A stretch of DNA of 64,000 nt from Candidatus Eiseniibacteriota bacterium. GTDB taxonomy: Bacteria > Eisenbacteria > RBG-16-71-46 > CAIMUX01. Positions within the stretch are counted from its first letter, which is position 1, and every line of letters starts with the position of its first letter. This document shows, in pieces, positions 44,281 through 53,702 of this stretch. The DNA lies in the NCBI GenBank assembly GCA_016712505.1, contig JADJQY010000009.1, positions 62,001-126,000 of the forward strand, in the 5' to 3' direction. The position numbers and the translations under genes are program-made. The notes beneath the pieces are model-generated. The model ran no database searches. It saw nothing but the letters and a program-made list of their open reading frames with translations, and was not told the origin of the DNA.

Positions 44281-46962
44281 TTGGACTCCAGTACCTGGCA
44301 ACGGATCGAGCAACTGTTCCTCGAGGCGCTGGACCGAGATCCGGCTGAGCGGCGCGCATTCCTGGACGAGGCGTGTGGGCAGGACCTGACGCTCCGGCAG
44401 GAGATCGAGGCGATGCTCGGCGTCGGAGGCGACGGTGAAGGGGATGGGTTGGCGATCGAGCGAACGCTGCTGAACGAAGGACAGGGGCGAACCTTCGAAG
44501 AAACCTCGACCTCTCGCGCGGGAAGCCGGGTCGGAGCGTGGAGGCTCGAGCGGCTCCTGGGTCGGGGAGGCATGGGCGAGGTTTGGCTTGCCGCCCGGGC
44601 CGACGGAGGCTTCGAGCAGAAGTGCGCGGTCAAGCTCGTCCGCCCAGGCTGGCGCGCGGCCGAACTGGCGGCGAACTTTGGTCGGGAGCGGCAGCTCCTC
44701 GCGCGGCTGGTCCATCCGAACATCGCTCGGCTCCTGGACGGCGGGGTGACGGAGGATGGTTCGCCGTTCCTGGCGATGGAATTCGTGGACGGGGAACCGA
44801 TCACTGCGTGGTGCGGCGCCCGGCGCCTCCCGATTCGCGAACGGCTCGCGCTCTTTCGCGTGGTCTGCGCTGCGGTCCGCTTCGCGCACGCGAACCTGGT
44901 CGTCCACCGGGACCTCAAACCGGCGAACATCCTGGTCACGGCAGACGGGCGACCGATCCTGCTCGACTTCGGGATCGCCAAGCTTCTAGATCCCGACCTC
45001 TCCGGTTCCGCCCCTACCCGAGGCGATGATCGGCTGCTCACCCCGGAGTACGCCGCTCCGGAGCAGCTGCGCGGGGAGCCGACCACGGTTGCGACCGACG
45101 TCTGGGCGCTAGGGGCGCTCCTGTTCGAACTCCTGGCCGGGCGCCGGCCGTTCGACACCAGTGGCCGGTCGATCCAGGCGATCGAGCAGATGGTGTGCCA
45201 CGAGCCGCCGCCTCCGCCCAGCGCGGTCGCGGACCCGCAGTCGTCCGCCGCACTTCGCGGGGATCTTGATGCGATCGTGGGAAACGCGCTCCGCAGCGAG
45301 CCGGATCGTCGGTATGCCTCGGTGGAGCAACTGGCGGAGGATCTCGATCGGTATCTGGCCGATCTGCCGGTGCGCGCCCGGCCCGACACGGTGGGCTACC
45401 GCATCCGGAAGTCCGTGCGACGGCACCGGACCGCATTCCTCGCTGGGTGCGCCTTCGTCGGCCTCGTGCTCACCTTCGCGGCCTCTTCGTTGCACCAGGC
45501 AAGCTCGGTGGCGCGAGAACGCGATCGCGCGGTCACCGCGAACCACGACTCGGAAGAGGCGATCGCGATGTTGGTCGACCTGTTCCGCCTGGCCAACCCG
45601 AAAGTGACCGCGGGGGGCGACACCCTGCGGGTTGACGACCTCGTAGGCTTGATGACCGAGCGACTCGAGCACTCGGAAGAGAGCCCGCGGGTGCGTGCGA
45701 AGCTCTGGTCCACACTCGCAGAGGTTCACCACGTGCGAACCCGACTGGATGAGGCAGAAGCGGCGACGCTGCGCGGCATGGCCGCGGCGGAGGAAGCGCA
45801 GGCTGAGCCGGAACTGCTTCACCTCCGACATCAGCGGGCGGTCATCGTGCAGTTCCGGGACGGGGCGGCCGCCGCCGAGCCGCTGCTTCGTGAGTCGGTC
45901 CGCCAGCATGAACGGTACTACGGAGTTTCCGGCGCGGAGCTGGCTCCGGTGTTGCAGGACTGGACAAGTACCCTGACCGATCGCGATGCGGCTGCGCGGG
46001 TGCTGGACCGGGTGCTCCCAGATTGCCTTGCAGCACCCGGAGGATCGAATCGCGATCGCCGCCGCCTACAACCAGATCGGTGCGAATCACTGGGAGCCCG
46101 GCGCGCGCGAGGCGCGGGAGGCGTTCGAGCGCGCCTACGACACGCTGATCCAGGTAGTGGCGGAGGACAATGCGGACCTGCTCTCGATCCGGAGCAACCT
46201 GGCGCAGTGCGACGCCCGAACCGGGCGTTTCGCGGAAGCGGAGCGGGGCCAGCGCGCGATCCTGACCAGCCGCCGTCGCATCTTCGGAGAACGATCGTAC
46301 TGGGCCGGGGCAAGCTGGATGAACCTGGGCGTCACGCTCGCGCACCAGGGGAGATTCCAGGAAGCGGTCGAGGCCCTCGAAAACGCGGTGGCCACCACCT
46401 CCTGACCATCGGGGCCGACCATGCCGAGGTTCTGGCCATGCAAAGTGACCTCGCCTCGGCTCTGGTTCGTGGTGGACGGCCCGAGGAGGGCTTCGCGCTC
46501 TACGACCGCCTGATCAACCACCTTCAGGCCCAGGCGGTCCCGGAGAGCACGAGGGTGATGCAACTTCAGCTGGCTCGCACCAGGGGTCGATTGCACCTCG
46601 GTCTCCCGACCTCGATCGCCCAGGCGCGCCGTCTGACCCGGCAGGTCAGAGGGACGGCCAACCCAGGCCTCCTGGCCAACGCGCTCGAAACCGAGGGGTT
46701 GATTGCGCTGACCTCGCCCGACAGCGGCAATGCTGCGGAAGCGAGGGCGGCGCTTCGCGAGGCGATCGAGCTGCGGCGCTCCACACAGTTCGCCGAGCAC
46801 CCCTCGGCTCCGTTTCTCTCGGTGGCGGAGTCGGTCGCGCGCGCGGCGGCCGGTGTGCCGATCGACCGGGACTCGTTGGCTGCTTCTCTTCGGCAATGCG
46901 AACGTTGGGGCATGGCGCACCCAGGAACGCTCCGCCGGGCGCGTCGCCTGCTCGCCGACTGA
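44281..46962 (+). CDS. membrane Ser/Thr protein kinase with TPR sensor domain (internal compensated frameshift)
   Basis: TTG 44281 follows GGAGGTAGGA. Kinase domain (about 75-340): G-loop LGRGGMGEVWLA, catalytic Lys CAVKLV, VHRDLKPANILV, LDFGIAKLL, YAAPEQLRGE. A transmembrane helix lies at about 385-405 (TAFLAGCAFVGLVLTFAASS) and extracytoplasmic TPR repeats follow. Between about 46030 and 46390 the kinase frame reads as Arg/Gly-rich nonsense, whereas the next frame carries real TPRs (IAIAAAYNQIGANHWEPGAR, then SYWAGASWMNLGVTLAHQGR); the original frame resumes at LTIGADHAEVLAMQ. Two opposite one-base indels explain this. The 94-base spacing from the ECF sigma factor marks a sigma/kinase signalling pair. 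Confidence 0.88.
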   Translation: MDSSTWQRIEQLFLEALDRDPAERRAFLDEACGQDLTLRQEIEAMLGVGGDGEGDGLAIERTLLNEGQGRTFEETSTSRAGSRVGAWRLERLLGRGGMGEVWLAARADGGFEQKCAVKLVRPGWRAAELAANFGRERQLLARLVHPNIARLLDGGVTEDGSPFLAMEFVDGEPITAWCGARRLPIRERLALFRVVCAAVRFAHANLVVHRDLKPANILVTADGRPILLDFGIAKLLDPDLSGSAPTRGDDRLLTPEYAAPEQLRGEPTTVATDVWALGALLFELLAGRRPFDTSGRSIQAIEQMVCHEPPPPPSAVADPQSSAALRGDLDAIVGNALRSEPDRRYASVEQLAEDLDRYLADLPVRARPDTVGYRIRKSVRRHRTAFLAGCAFVGLVLTFAASSLHQASSVARERDRAVTANHDSEEAIAMLVDLFRLANPKVTAGGDTLRVDDLVGLMTERLEHSEESPRVRAKLWSTLAEVHHVRTRLDEAEAATLRGMAAAEEAQAEPELLHLRHQRAVIVQFRDGAAAAEPLLRESVRQHERYYGVSGAELAPVLQDWTSTLTDRDAAARVLDRVLPDCLAAPGGSNRDRRRLQPDRCESLGARRARGAGGVRARLRHADPGSGGGQCGPALDPEQPGAVRRPNRAFRGSGAGPARDPDQPPSHLRRTIVLGRGKLDEPGRHARAPGEIPGSGRGPRKRGGHHLLTIGADHAEVLAMQSDLASALVRGGRPEEGFALYDRLINHLQAQAVPESTRVMQLQLARTRGRLHLGLPTSIAQARRLTRQVRGTANPGLLANALETEGLIALTSPDSGNAAEARAALREAIELRRSTQFAEHPSAPFLSVAESVARAAAGVPIDRDSLAASLRQCERWGMAHPGTLRRARRLLAD

Positions 46963-47070
46963 ATTCGGCACCCTCCCCAAGAAATCTCCAACTTCTCTGT
47001 CAGGCTGGCTCCCCGTTCGTCGCCACTACCGATGACGACGACGAGGAACCAACGAAGAGAGGAGTCGCTC

Positions 47071-49827
47071 ATGTTTTCCAGGATTGGTCGAGCTGCACTT
47101 CGCCCCGCGATCATCGGCTGGCTCGCCGCGTGCGCCACGCTCGTTCCCAGAGCACCGCTCGCGGCCGAGGCGGGCCAGGACATCGAGGTGGTCCACCTCA
47201 CCGACGCGGAGGGGACAGCCAGCGAGCCGAAGCTCCTGTTCACCAGCGATGGCACGGCCTTCGTGGCGCTGAAGTATCGCCACGCCAGCGGGGGGGACGA
47301 ACTCCGAGTCTTCCGGAGCGCGTCGGGCGGAACGGTTTGGTCGGAGTGGGGAGCACCGCGTCCGGTGATGAACAAGGGTACGTTCGACGCCTGCATCCTT
47401 CCCGGCACCCCCGATCGCGTCGCACTCTGCTACGCCAGTGACAGCCCGGATCCGATCCAGTATCTCTGGCTCGTCACCGCCGCTGCGGATCAGACGTCGC
47501 CCACCTGGCAATCCAGCATCATCCAGACGACCTACTACCCGATCCAGATGGCGTCCCCCAGCCTGTCGGCGACCGAGGGGTCGCCGTGGGAAAGCGCGCG
47601 CGTGGCCTGCGTCTGGCAGGCTGACTCCACGGGCTACACCGACATTCGATCGCTCAACTACGCCGGCTCGACCAACGGCGGCGCCACCTGGACGACCGAC
47701 CTCGGGATCGCCCTTTTCGATGACTACGCTCCCATGGCTCATGACGTTGCGATCGATGAGTTGTACCGGCTTCATGTGGCGTTGTCCCTCAACGAGGAGG
47801 TCATCTTCCTCCGCGCAGCCTACGACTTTGGCTATGGATACGTTCAGACCTCGAGCTGGCAGATCTCCACTCCGGCCACGACGGTCGAAGTGGTGGCTTC
47901 CCCGACCACCGATGCAGTGTTCGTTTCCGCGACCGACGGCGGCGCCCATCAGGCGCGCCTCTACCGTAGCGTCGACGAGGAGGAGCCGATTCTCGACCAG
48001 CTCTTCTCCGATGTGGAAACTCCCGCCCTGACCTGCGACCAAGGTGGGCCGAAGTTCTGCGCGGTCGCTCCCAGCGGCAACGGCTCTCAACGCTACGCGG
48101 TCTTCCGTCGCGAGGAGGGCATCGGTTGGGTGAACGACCAGATGCTCGCCGGCCTGGACGCGATTCCCGGAGGTGGGGCGATCGCCTCTGACCCGGTGCA
48201 CCCGGAGGAACTGGGTGTGGTGGGGCTGATGCCGAATCTCGGCGGGGACGGGACATCTCCCTGGTTCGACGCCGACTGGCGCGGCGGCCCGGGGTATGGG
48301 TCGCCCGAGTTCGAGCCCGGGATCGATGTCGGCGGTGGGGTCATCACTTCGTCCCTGGCGGTGGCCGATCTGGATGACGATGGCGACTCCGAGGTGATCT
48401 TCACGGCGAACGGACCCGACCGCGTGAAGCGATTCGATCTCGAGTCGATGACCACGACCACGCTGCAGAATGTCGGGCCGACCTCTGCCGCCTCCGCGCC
48501 GGCGGTGATCGACATCAACGGGGACCGGACCCTGGAAGTGTTCGTCGGCACCGACGACGGCCGTCTTCATGGCCTGCGCGAGAACGGATCGCTCGTTCCC
48601 GGTTTCCCCATCGATCTGGGAAGCGGGGAGCAGACGTGGGTGTCGTGCGCACGGGTGACGGAGGCGGAGAACGGTGAGGTAGTCGCCGCGAGCGCCCGAT
48701 CGGTCTGGCTCTACGGCTCCTCCGGCCAGCTGCGAGCCGGATTTCCGTACGTCGCCTCCACCGGCCGAGGGCGCATCGTCGGCCGGGTTGCGATCGGCGA
48801 CCTGGACGAGGATGGCGAGGTCGAGCTGGTCGCTGCATACCAGAACGCGCTCCTGATCCTGAGTGATCACGGCACGCTCGTGCGCCAACTGCTGACCAGC
48901 GGACCCCCTTTGTCCGGGGGGGCGAGTCTTGCCGACCTGGATGCGGACGGAGACCTCGAGATCGCTGTGCCTCACGCCAACGGCACCGTCTCCTTGATCC
49001 ACCACGGCGGTTCCACCTACGGCGCCTCGTGGCCGCGCGACACGTTCACCAACCAGCCGGTCGGATCGATTGCCATCGCCGACTTCTTCCCCGGCTCGAC
49101 CCGGGAGCTGGCCTTTGCCGCCGGATCCACGGTGTTCGCTTCCCATCTGACCACCGTGACCTCGGTGTACGGAGTCGGAGCGTTGGCCCCGAGAACGGAG
49201 CCGATCATTGCCGGTCTCGACGCGGTAGGTCCGGAGATCGCAGTCGGCGACACCTTGGGGACCGGCTACGTGATTCCGACCGCTGGATCACAGATTGGGT
49301 GGCCGCGCGGCTTTCATGCGGCGATCGATCACGCCTCGGCCGCCGGAGACCTCGATCATGACGGCACCACGGAGTTGGTCGTTCCGGCCGGCCCGCGGCT
49401 CTGGGTGTTGGACATGCGCGTGCCGCGGGCTGAGAGCATCTGGCCGATGGCCGGCGGTCGTGCATCGCGCTCCGGCTGCCGGGAGTGCGATCCTGAGGCA
49501 CCGGTCGCGGCGGTCGGGGATCCGGCCCCTGGAGCGAGCATCGAGCTGTCGATCGCCAGACCGAATCCGTTCGATTCCTCCACGACGATTCACTACCGCC
49601 TTCCGGCTGGCGGAGGCGCGGTTCGGCTCGAACTTTTCGACATCGCCGGTCGACGGGTCCGGACCCTGGTGAACGAGGGGCGATCGGCCGGAGACCACGT
49701 GGTGAGCTGGGACGGGACCGACGCGTTCGGCCGTCCGGTCGCGGCCGGCATCTACCTCGTCCGGAGCAGCGGCTCGGGGGCCGCAACTGCCGGGACCGTG
49801 GTCTACCTCGGTCGCGGGGCGCGCTAG
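47071..49827 (+). CDS. secreted FG-GAP/VCBS-repeat protein with FlgD-like tail
   Basis: ATG 47071 follows GAGAGGAGT. It opens with a signal peptide (AIIGWLAACATLVPRAPLAA). Residues 35-420 are a sialidase/BNR-like propeller (LLFTSDGTAFVALKYRHASG, SLNYAGSTNGGATWTTDLG). From about 430 FG-GAP/VCBS calcium-binding blades follow (AVADLDDDGDSEVIFTANG, VIDINGDRTLEVFVGTDDGR, AIGDLDEDGEVELVAAYQ, LADLDADGDLEIAVPHANG, GDLDHDGTTELVVPAG). The tail is a complete FlgD Ig domain (PNPFDSSTTIHYRLPAGGG, LFDIAGRRVRTL, WDGTDAFGRPVAAGIYLVR). 918 residues, extracellular or surface-located, uninterrupted. Confidence 0.85.
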   Translation: MFSRIGRAALRPAIIGWLAACATLVPRAPLAAEAGQDIEVVHLTDAEGTASEPKLLFTSDGTAFVALKYRHASGGDELRVFRSASGGTVWSEWGAPRPVMNKGTFDACILPGTPDRVALCYASDSPDPIQYLWLVTAAADQTSPTWQSSIIQTTYYPIQMASPSLSATEGSPWESARVACVWQADSTGYTDIRSLNYAGSTNGGATWTTDLGIALFDDYAPMAHDVAIDELYRLHVALSLNEEVIFLRAAYDFGYGYVQTSSWQISTPATTVEVVASPTTDAVFVSATDGGAHQARLYRSVDEEEPILDQLFSDVETPALTCDQGGPKFCAVAPSGNGSQRYAVFRREEGIGWVNDQMLAGLDAIPGGGAIASDPVHPEELGVVGLMPNLGGDGTSPWFDADWRGGPGYGSPEFEPGIDVGGGVITSSLAVADLDDDGDSEVIFTANGPDRVKRFDLESMTTTTLQNVGPTSAASAPAVIDINGDRTLEVFVGTDDGRLHGLRENGSLVPGFPIDLGSGEQTWVSCARVTEAENGEVVAASARSVWLYGSSGQLRAGFPYVASTGRGRIVGRVAIGDLDEDGEVELVAAYQNALLILSDHGTLVRQLLTSGPPLSGGASLADLDADGDLEIAVPHANGTVSLIHHGGSTYGASWPRDTFTNQPVGSIAIADFFPGSTRELAFAAGSTVFASHLTTVTSVYGVGALAPRTEPIIAGLDAVGPEIAVGDTLGTGYVIPTAGSQIGWPRGFHAAIDHASAAGDLDHDGTTELVVPAGPRLWVLDMRVPRAESIWPMAGGRASRSGCRECDPEAPVAAVGDPAPGASIELSIARPNPFDSSTTIHYRLPAGGGAVRLELFDIAGRRVRTLVNEGRSAGDHVVSWDGTDAFGRPVAAGIYLVRSSGSGAATAGTVVYLGRGAR

Positions 49828-50038
49828 GGGAGGACGGAGTGTGAACCTCCGCGGGCACCCGGGTCGGAAGGCCTGGGTGCTCGCGGTGGTCGCTCGAAGT
49901 CCGATTCGCATCGACAGCGACTCGCCAGGACTGCCCGAATCCCCTCCCCGGGGACCGTCCCCGGCGTTACTATCCCCGCAGCCCTCCCCGGCGCTCACTT
50001 TCGGGACTTCCGAGAGCCCCGCAGACGTGGAGGCATGC

Positions 50039-52546
50039 ATGCACCCGAGTTTCTGCCCGCGCCGCATTCTGACTCACTTCCTGGTTGTTCTGGGTTCACT
50101 CACTGCCATCGCCCAGGCCGCACCGGTCACGCCGTCCGCGCCGGTCGCGGGGGAATCGATCTATCGCCTCGCGACCGCGGACCGCGTCGCGCTGGCCGCG
50201 CTCCCGGAGGCGACCGGGGCGCGGGTGATCTGGATCGAGGGAGATCACTCCTTTGCCCTCGCGAGCGACCAGGTGGCGGCAAGCGCGGTGTTCCGCGCGC
50301 TGGAACCGGCGCGGCTCGCGCCCTGGAACGCAGACCGCGAGTACTCGATCGTCTACCTGAAGGATGCGCCCTCCAGTCTTCCCGCCCTGGGCAGCCTCGG
50401 ACAGGTCCTCGATCGGGATGCGCTCTCCGCCCTGGTCGAAACAACGCCGGAGCAGACCTCCGGGCTGATCTCCACCTACCGCACGGCTCGCCTGCACGCG
50501 CGCGGGTTCCGACTGGCGGAAGCGCTGGCGCGCGGCGCGCGGCAAGCGGAGGAGCAACGCGCCGCAACGCACGATCCGAGGATCCAGGCGTTGGTAGACG
50601 GGGTGAACAAGACCCGGATGCAGGCGCGCGTCCAGGAGATGCAGAACATGGGGAGCCGGCGGAGTGAGGACGGCACCGGAGTGACGGCGCAGCACTGGCT
50701 CGAGCAGCAGTTCCAGGCGCTGGGATACACCGATGTCTCGACCTTCTCCTACAACGCCTGGTCCGACTGTGTCATCGCGGTCAAGCCGGGAGTGGCGACT
50801 CCGGAGCAGATCTACGTGATCGGCGGTCACTACGACTCCTACTCCTGGTCAGGCGCCGCGCCGGGGGCGGATGACAACGCGAGCGGCACCGTGGGGGTGC
50901 TCGAGGCGGCGCAGTTGATGGCGGCCGAGCAGTTCAACTCCACGATCTACTTCATCGCCTGGTCCGGCGAGGAGCAAGGGCTCGTGGGATCGGATGCCTG
51001 GTGCGACTGGGCCTGGAATGCGGGGCTGGATCTCCGCGGCTACGTGAACCTCGATATGGAGGGGTATCGCTCTGGCGTCGCGGATCTCGACATCATCTCC
51101 GATGCCGCTTCGACCTGGATGCGAGATCTCGTCTTTGAGATTGCCCCGCTCTACGTTCCCACCCTGCCGCTGGTGGATGGTTTCCTCTCCGGGGGATCGT
51201 CCGACCACGCCTCCTTCTGGGCGCACGGCTGGCCGGCCCTCTTCCTCTTCGAGGACTCGGACAACTACTCCCCGTACATCCACTCCTCCAGCGATGTGAT
51301 CGGGACCTCGCTCAACGACTTCCAGTTCATGGAAGACAACATCCAGGTGGCGATCGCGCTCCTCGCCACCATGGCCCAGCCGTTCACCATCGGGATCCAG
51401 CACACGCCACTGGCCGACCAGCCGGGCGGGGTCGACCCGTATCCGATCGTTGCCACCGTGGTGGCAGCCCAGCCGCTGGTCGCCGACTCGACCCGTGTGT
51501 GGTACCGGACGGACGGCAGCGCATGGCACTCCGCGCTCCTCGCACCGACCGGTGGAATGAACACCTTCGCCGGGTTCATTCCTGCCCAGCCGGCGGGCAG
51601 CTTCGTCGAGTACTACCTGCGGGCGCGCGATCAGTCGGGCGCAGTCGCGGTCGATCCGTCAGGAGCACCCGCTTCGAGCCATGCCTTCGACGTCGGCCTC
51701 GATCTCGCCTGGTCGGACGACTTCGAGCTCGACCGCGGCTGGACGGTCGGAGCTCCGGGGGACAACGCGACCAGCGGACTCTGGCTGCGCGCCGACCCGG
51801 TCGGCACGGACTACCAGCCGGAAGACGACCACACCGTCGATCCAGGGCATGTATGCTTCGTGACCGGCAACGGCGCTGTCGGCGGAGGGAACGGCGACCA
51901 GGACGTGGACGGCGGGAAGACGACCTTGACCTCGCCGATCATCGACCTGTCCGGCGCGGCGCGGGCCAAGCTCGGCTACTGGCGCTGGTACGTCGACGAG
52001 ACGCGGTACGACGACGACTTCTACGTCTATCTCTCGAACGACGGGGGCGCCAACTGGACCCTGCTGGAGCTGGTGCTCGATTCGCTCCGTCCGTTCACCC
52101 AGGCGCAGTTCCGCGACCTGGAGACCGTCTTGCCGCTCACCGGCCAGATGCGGCTCCGCTTCGTGGCCGAGGATGTCTCCGGGGCCTCGCTCGTCGAGGC
52201 TGCACTCGATGACGTCACGATCCGCGCCTTCTTCCCGGCGGAGGTCGCGCTGGAGTCGGTTGCACCGGCCAGGCTGGCCCTGAGCGCACCGCGCCCGAAT
52301 CCGGGCAGCGGCGACGTCGCGATGAACCTGGTGCTTCCGACGCGGTCCGCCGTCACCGTGTCGCTGCACGACCCCTCGGGGCGGCGCGTTCGTTCGCTGC
52401 TCGAGAAGACCCTGGATGCCGGAGTGCACCCGCTCAACTGGCGCGTGACCGAAGAGGGAGGGCGGGAGCTGGCGGCCGGGGTCTACTTCATCGTCGCCCG
52501 CGCCGGCGCGGAAACTGCGCGGAGAAGCTGGGTGCACCTGCGCTGA
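50039..52546 (+). CDS. secreted M28-family zinc peptidase with FlgD-like tail
   Basis: ATG 50039 is chosen because GGAGG lies five bases upstream and a signal peptide follows (ILTHFLVVLGSLTAIAQAAP); the frame is open upstream to 49841. After a propeptide-like region the M28 aminopeptidase domain (about 205-450) shows all five zinc-site elements: GGHYDSY, GADDNASG, AWSGEEQGLVGSD, YVNLDMEG and GGSSDHASFW. A linker domain (QPLVADSTRVWYRTDGSAWH) and a concanavalin/MAM-like jelly roll (WSDDFELDRGWTVGAPGD) come next. The C-terminus is a FlgD domain (PNPGSGDVAMNLVLPTRSAV, GRRVRSLLEKTLDAG, AAGVYFIVAR). It is an exported metallo-exopeptidase, probably for protein scavenging. Confidence 0.9.
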   Translation: MHPSFCPRRILTHFLVVLGSLTAIAQAAPVTPSAPVAGESIYRLATADRVALAALPEATGARVIWIEGDHSFALASDQVAASAVFRALEPARLAPWNADREYSIVYLKDAPSSLPALGSLGQVLDRDALSALVETTPEQTSGLISTYRTARLHARGFRLAEALARGARQAEEQRAATHDPRIQALVDGVNKTRMQARVQEMQNMGSRRSEDGTGVTAQHWLEQQFQALGYTDVSTFSYNAWSDCVIAVKPGVATPEQIYVIGGHYDSYSWSGAAPGADDNASGTVGVLEAAQLMAAEQFNSTIYFIAWSGEEQGLVGSDAWCDWAWNAGLDLRGYVNLDMEGYRSGVADLDIISDAASTWMRDLVFEIAPLYVPTLPLVDGFLSGGSSDHASFWAHGWPALFLFEDSDNYSPYIHSSSDVIGTSLNDFQFMEDNIQVAIALLATMAQPFTIGIQHTPLADQPGGVDPYPIVATVVAAQPLVADSTRVWYRTDGSAWHSALLAPTGGMNTFAGFIPAQPAGSFVEYYLRARDQSGAVAVDPSGAPASSHAFDVGLDLAWSDDFELDRGWTVGAPGDNATSGLWLRADPVGTDYQPEDDHTVDPGHVCFVTGNGAVGGGNGDQDVDGGKTTLTSPIIDLSGAARAKLGYWRWYVDETRYDDDFYVYLSNDGGANWTLLELVLDSLRPFTQAQFRDLETVLPLTGQMRLRFVAEDVSGASLVEAALDDVTIRAFFPAEVALESVAPARLALSAPRPNPGSGDVAMNLVLPTRSAVTVSLHDPSGRRVRSLLEKTLDAGVHPLNWRVTEEGGRELAAGVYFIVARAGAETARRSWVHLR

Positions 52547-52562
52547 AATGCTCGTCCGGAGC

Positions 52563-52595
52563 CGGGGGGCGATCTGTAGTGGAGATCGCCTCCCC
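52563..52595. terminator. bidirectional hairpin between convergent genes
   Basis: GGGGGGCGATCT (52564-52575) pairs with AGATCGCCTCCCC (52583-52595) across a seven-base loop, about 12 pairs with one G-T. It lies 17 bases after the peptidase stop and 12 bases beyond the AraC-gene stop on the other strand, an ideal site for a shared terminator. No T-tract follows on either side. Confidence 0.55.
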
Positions 52596-52607
52596 TCGTC
52601 CCGCTGC

Positions 52608-53480
52608 CTACCGCGTGACCACGTCCAACTCCGCGCTCGGCGGGAGGCCGAACTTACGCGCGTACTCACGGCTGAACTGACTGGAACTCTGGTACCCGAC
52701 CTCGAAGGCGGCGGCGGTGACCGGCATCCCGCCTTGTCGAAGCAGCCTGCGGGCCTCGAGCAGCCGGAGGTCCTTCTGGTACTGGAGCGGGGTGGTCGAT
52801 GTGATCGCCTTGAAATGTTGGTGGAACGAAGACGCACTCATGCCGACCCCCCGCGCCAGGGCGGGAATGGCGAGCGGTGCGCGCAGGTCGGCCCGGATCT
52901 GAGCGATGGCCCGGGTGATGGCGCTGGCGATGCTGTCATGGCGGATGAGGTTCCGCAGCATCCTGCCGAACGGTGCTACGAGCAGCCGGTAGTGGATCTC
53001 CTTCGAGATCAGCGGGCCGAGGACCCGGGCGTCCGCCGGCGCCGCGGCGAGGGAGAGGTACCGTCCGAGGGCGTCGACCAGCTCGGGGTCGGCGCGTCGG
53101 GTGACGGCAGGACGCGCGTGGTCACCCTCGAGGTCCGCCGCGGTGATCTCCTCGTAGAGCTTTCGGATCTCGCCCAGCTCCACTTCGAAGACCAGGGCCA
53201 GATAGGGGGCGCGCGTGATCCGGGAGCGCACCGGGAGGTCGTGACTCACGAGCAGGCATTCGCCCGGGCCGAACGACAGGCGTTGCTCTCCGATCGACAC
53301 TTGTTTCCGGCCTTGGAGGATCAGGCAAAGCACTGGCTTGTAGACCGACGCGTCGAACGCGCTCGGCGCCTCCTGCCGCAAGAGGAGCAGGCCGGGCATC
53401 GGACGGTCGATCCGTTGATTTCCTTCGGTCGCCGGACCAGCTTGCAGCGAGGCCAGTGCGATCAGCTGTTCCAGGATCAA
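52608..53480 (-). CDS. AraC-family transcriptional regulator
   Basis: ATG 53480. The 290-residue protein has an AraC_N-type cupin sensing domain (residues 15-170; FDASVYKPVLCLILQGRKQV, FGPGECLLVSHDLPV) and two C-terminal helix-turn-helix motifs (about 190-285; AIPALARGVGMSASSFHQHF, PLQYQKDLRLLEARRLLRQG and VTAAAFEVGYQSSSQFSREY, then ARKFGLPPS). This subfamily commonly sits divergently beside an oxidoreductase it regulates. Here an aldo/keto reductase starts 222 bases away on the opposite strand, so the shared intergenic region (53481-53702) probably holds the operator. Confidence 0.92.
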   Translation of the reverse strand: MILEQLIALASLQAGPATEGNQRIDRPMPGLLLLRQEAPSAFDASVYKPVLCLILQGRKQVSIGEQRLSFGPGECLLVSHDLPVRSRITRAPYLALVFEVELGEIRKLYEEITAADLEGDHARPAVTRRADPELVDALGRYLSLAAAPADARVLGPLISKEIHYRLLVAPFGRMLRNLIRHDSIASAITRAIAQIRADLRAPLAIPALARGVGMSASSFHQHFKAITSTTPLQYQKDLRLLEARRLLRQGGMPVTAAAFEVGYQSSSQFSREYARKFGLPPSAELDVVTR

Positions 53481-53702
53481 ACGCGACCTCCCGTGAATGC
53501 CGAAGACTCCAGGGAACCTCGGGCGGCGCCGGCCTTCAATCGCACAATTCTCCCTTGTTCTGCAGGATCAGGCAAGTGAATTGGAGGAACGGGCAGGCGG
53601 GCCTGGATGGTCTCGCGTATGGTCCGGGCAGGACCGCGACTGGGGGAGGCGCGCGGTTTCTTCGACCCAAGCAGGACACCATCCCACGGAGGAGAGAGAG
53701 CC

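Noticed and set aside
47026..49146. 706-codon reverse frame over the FG-GAP gene at 47071
   Set aside because: Antisense shadow; the plus strand has FG-GAP repeats, signal peptide and FlgD tail.
49841..50038. N-terminal extension of the M28 peptidase frame
   Set aside because: The extension is Pro/Ser-rich and non-conserved in look; GGAGG and a signal peptide mark ATG 50039.
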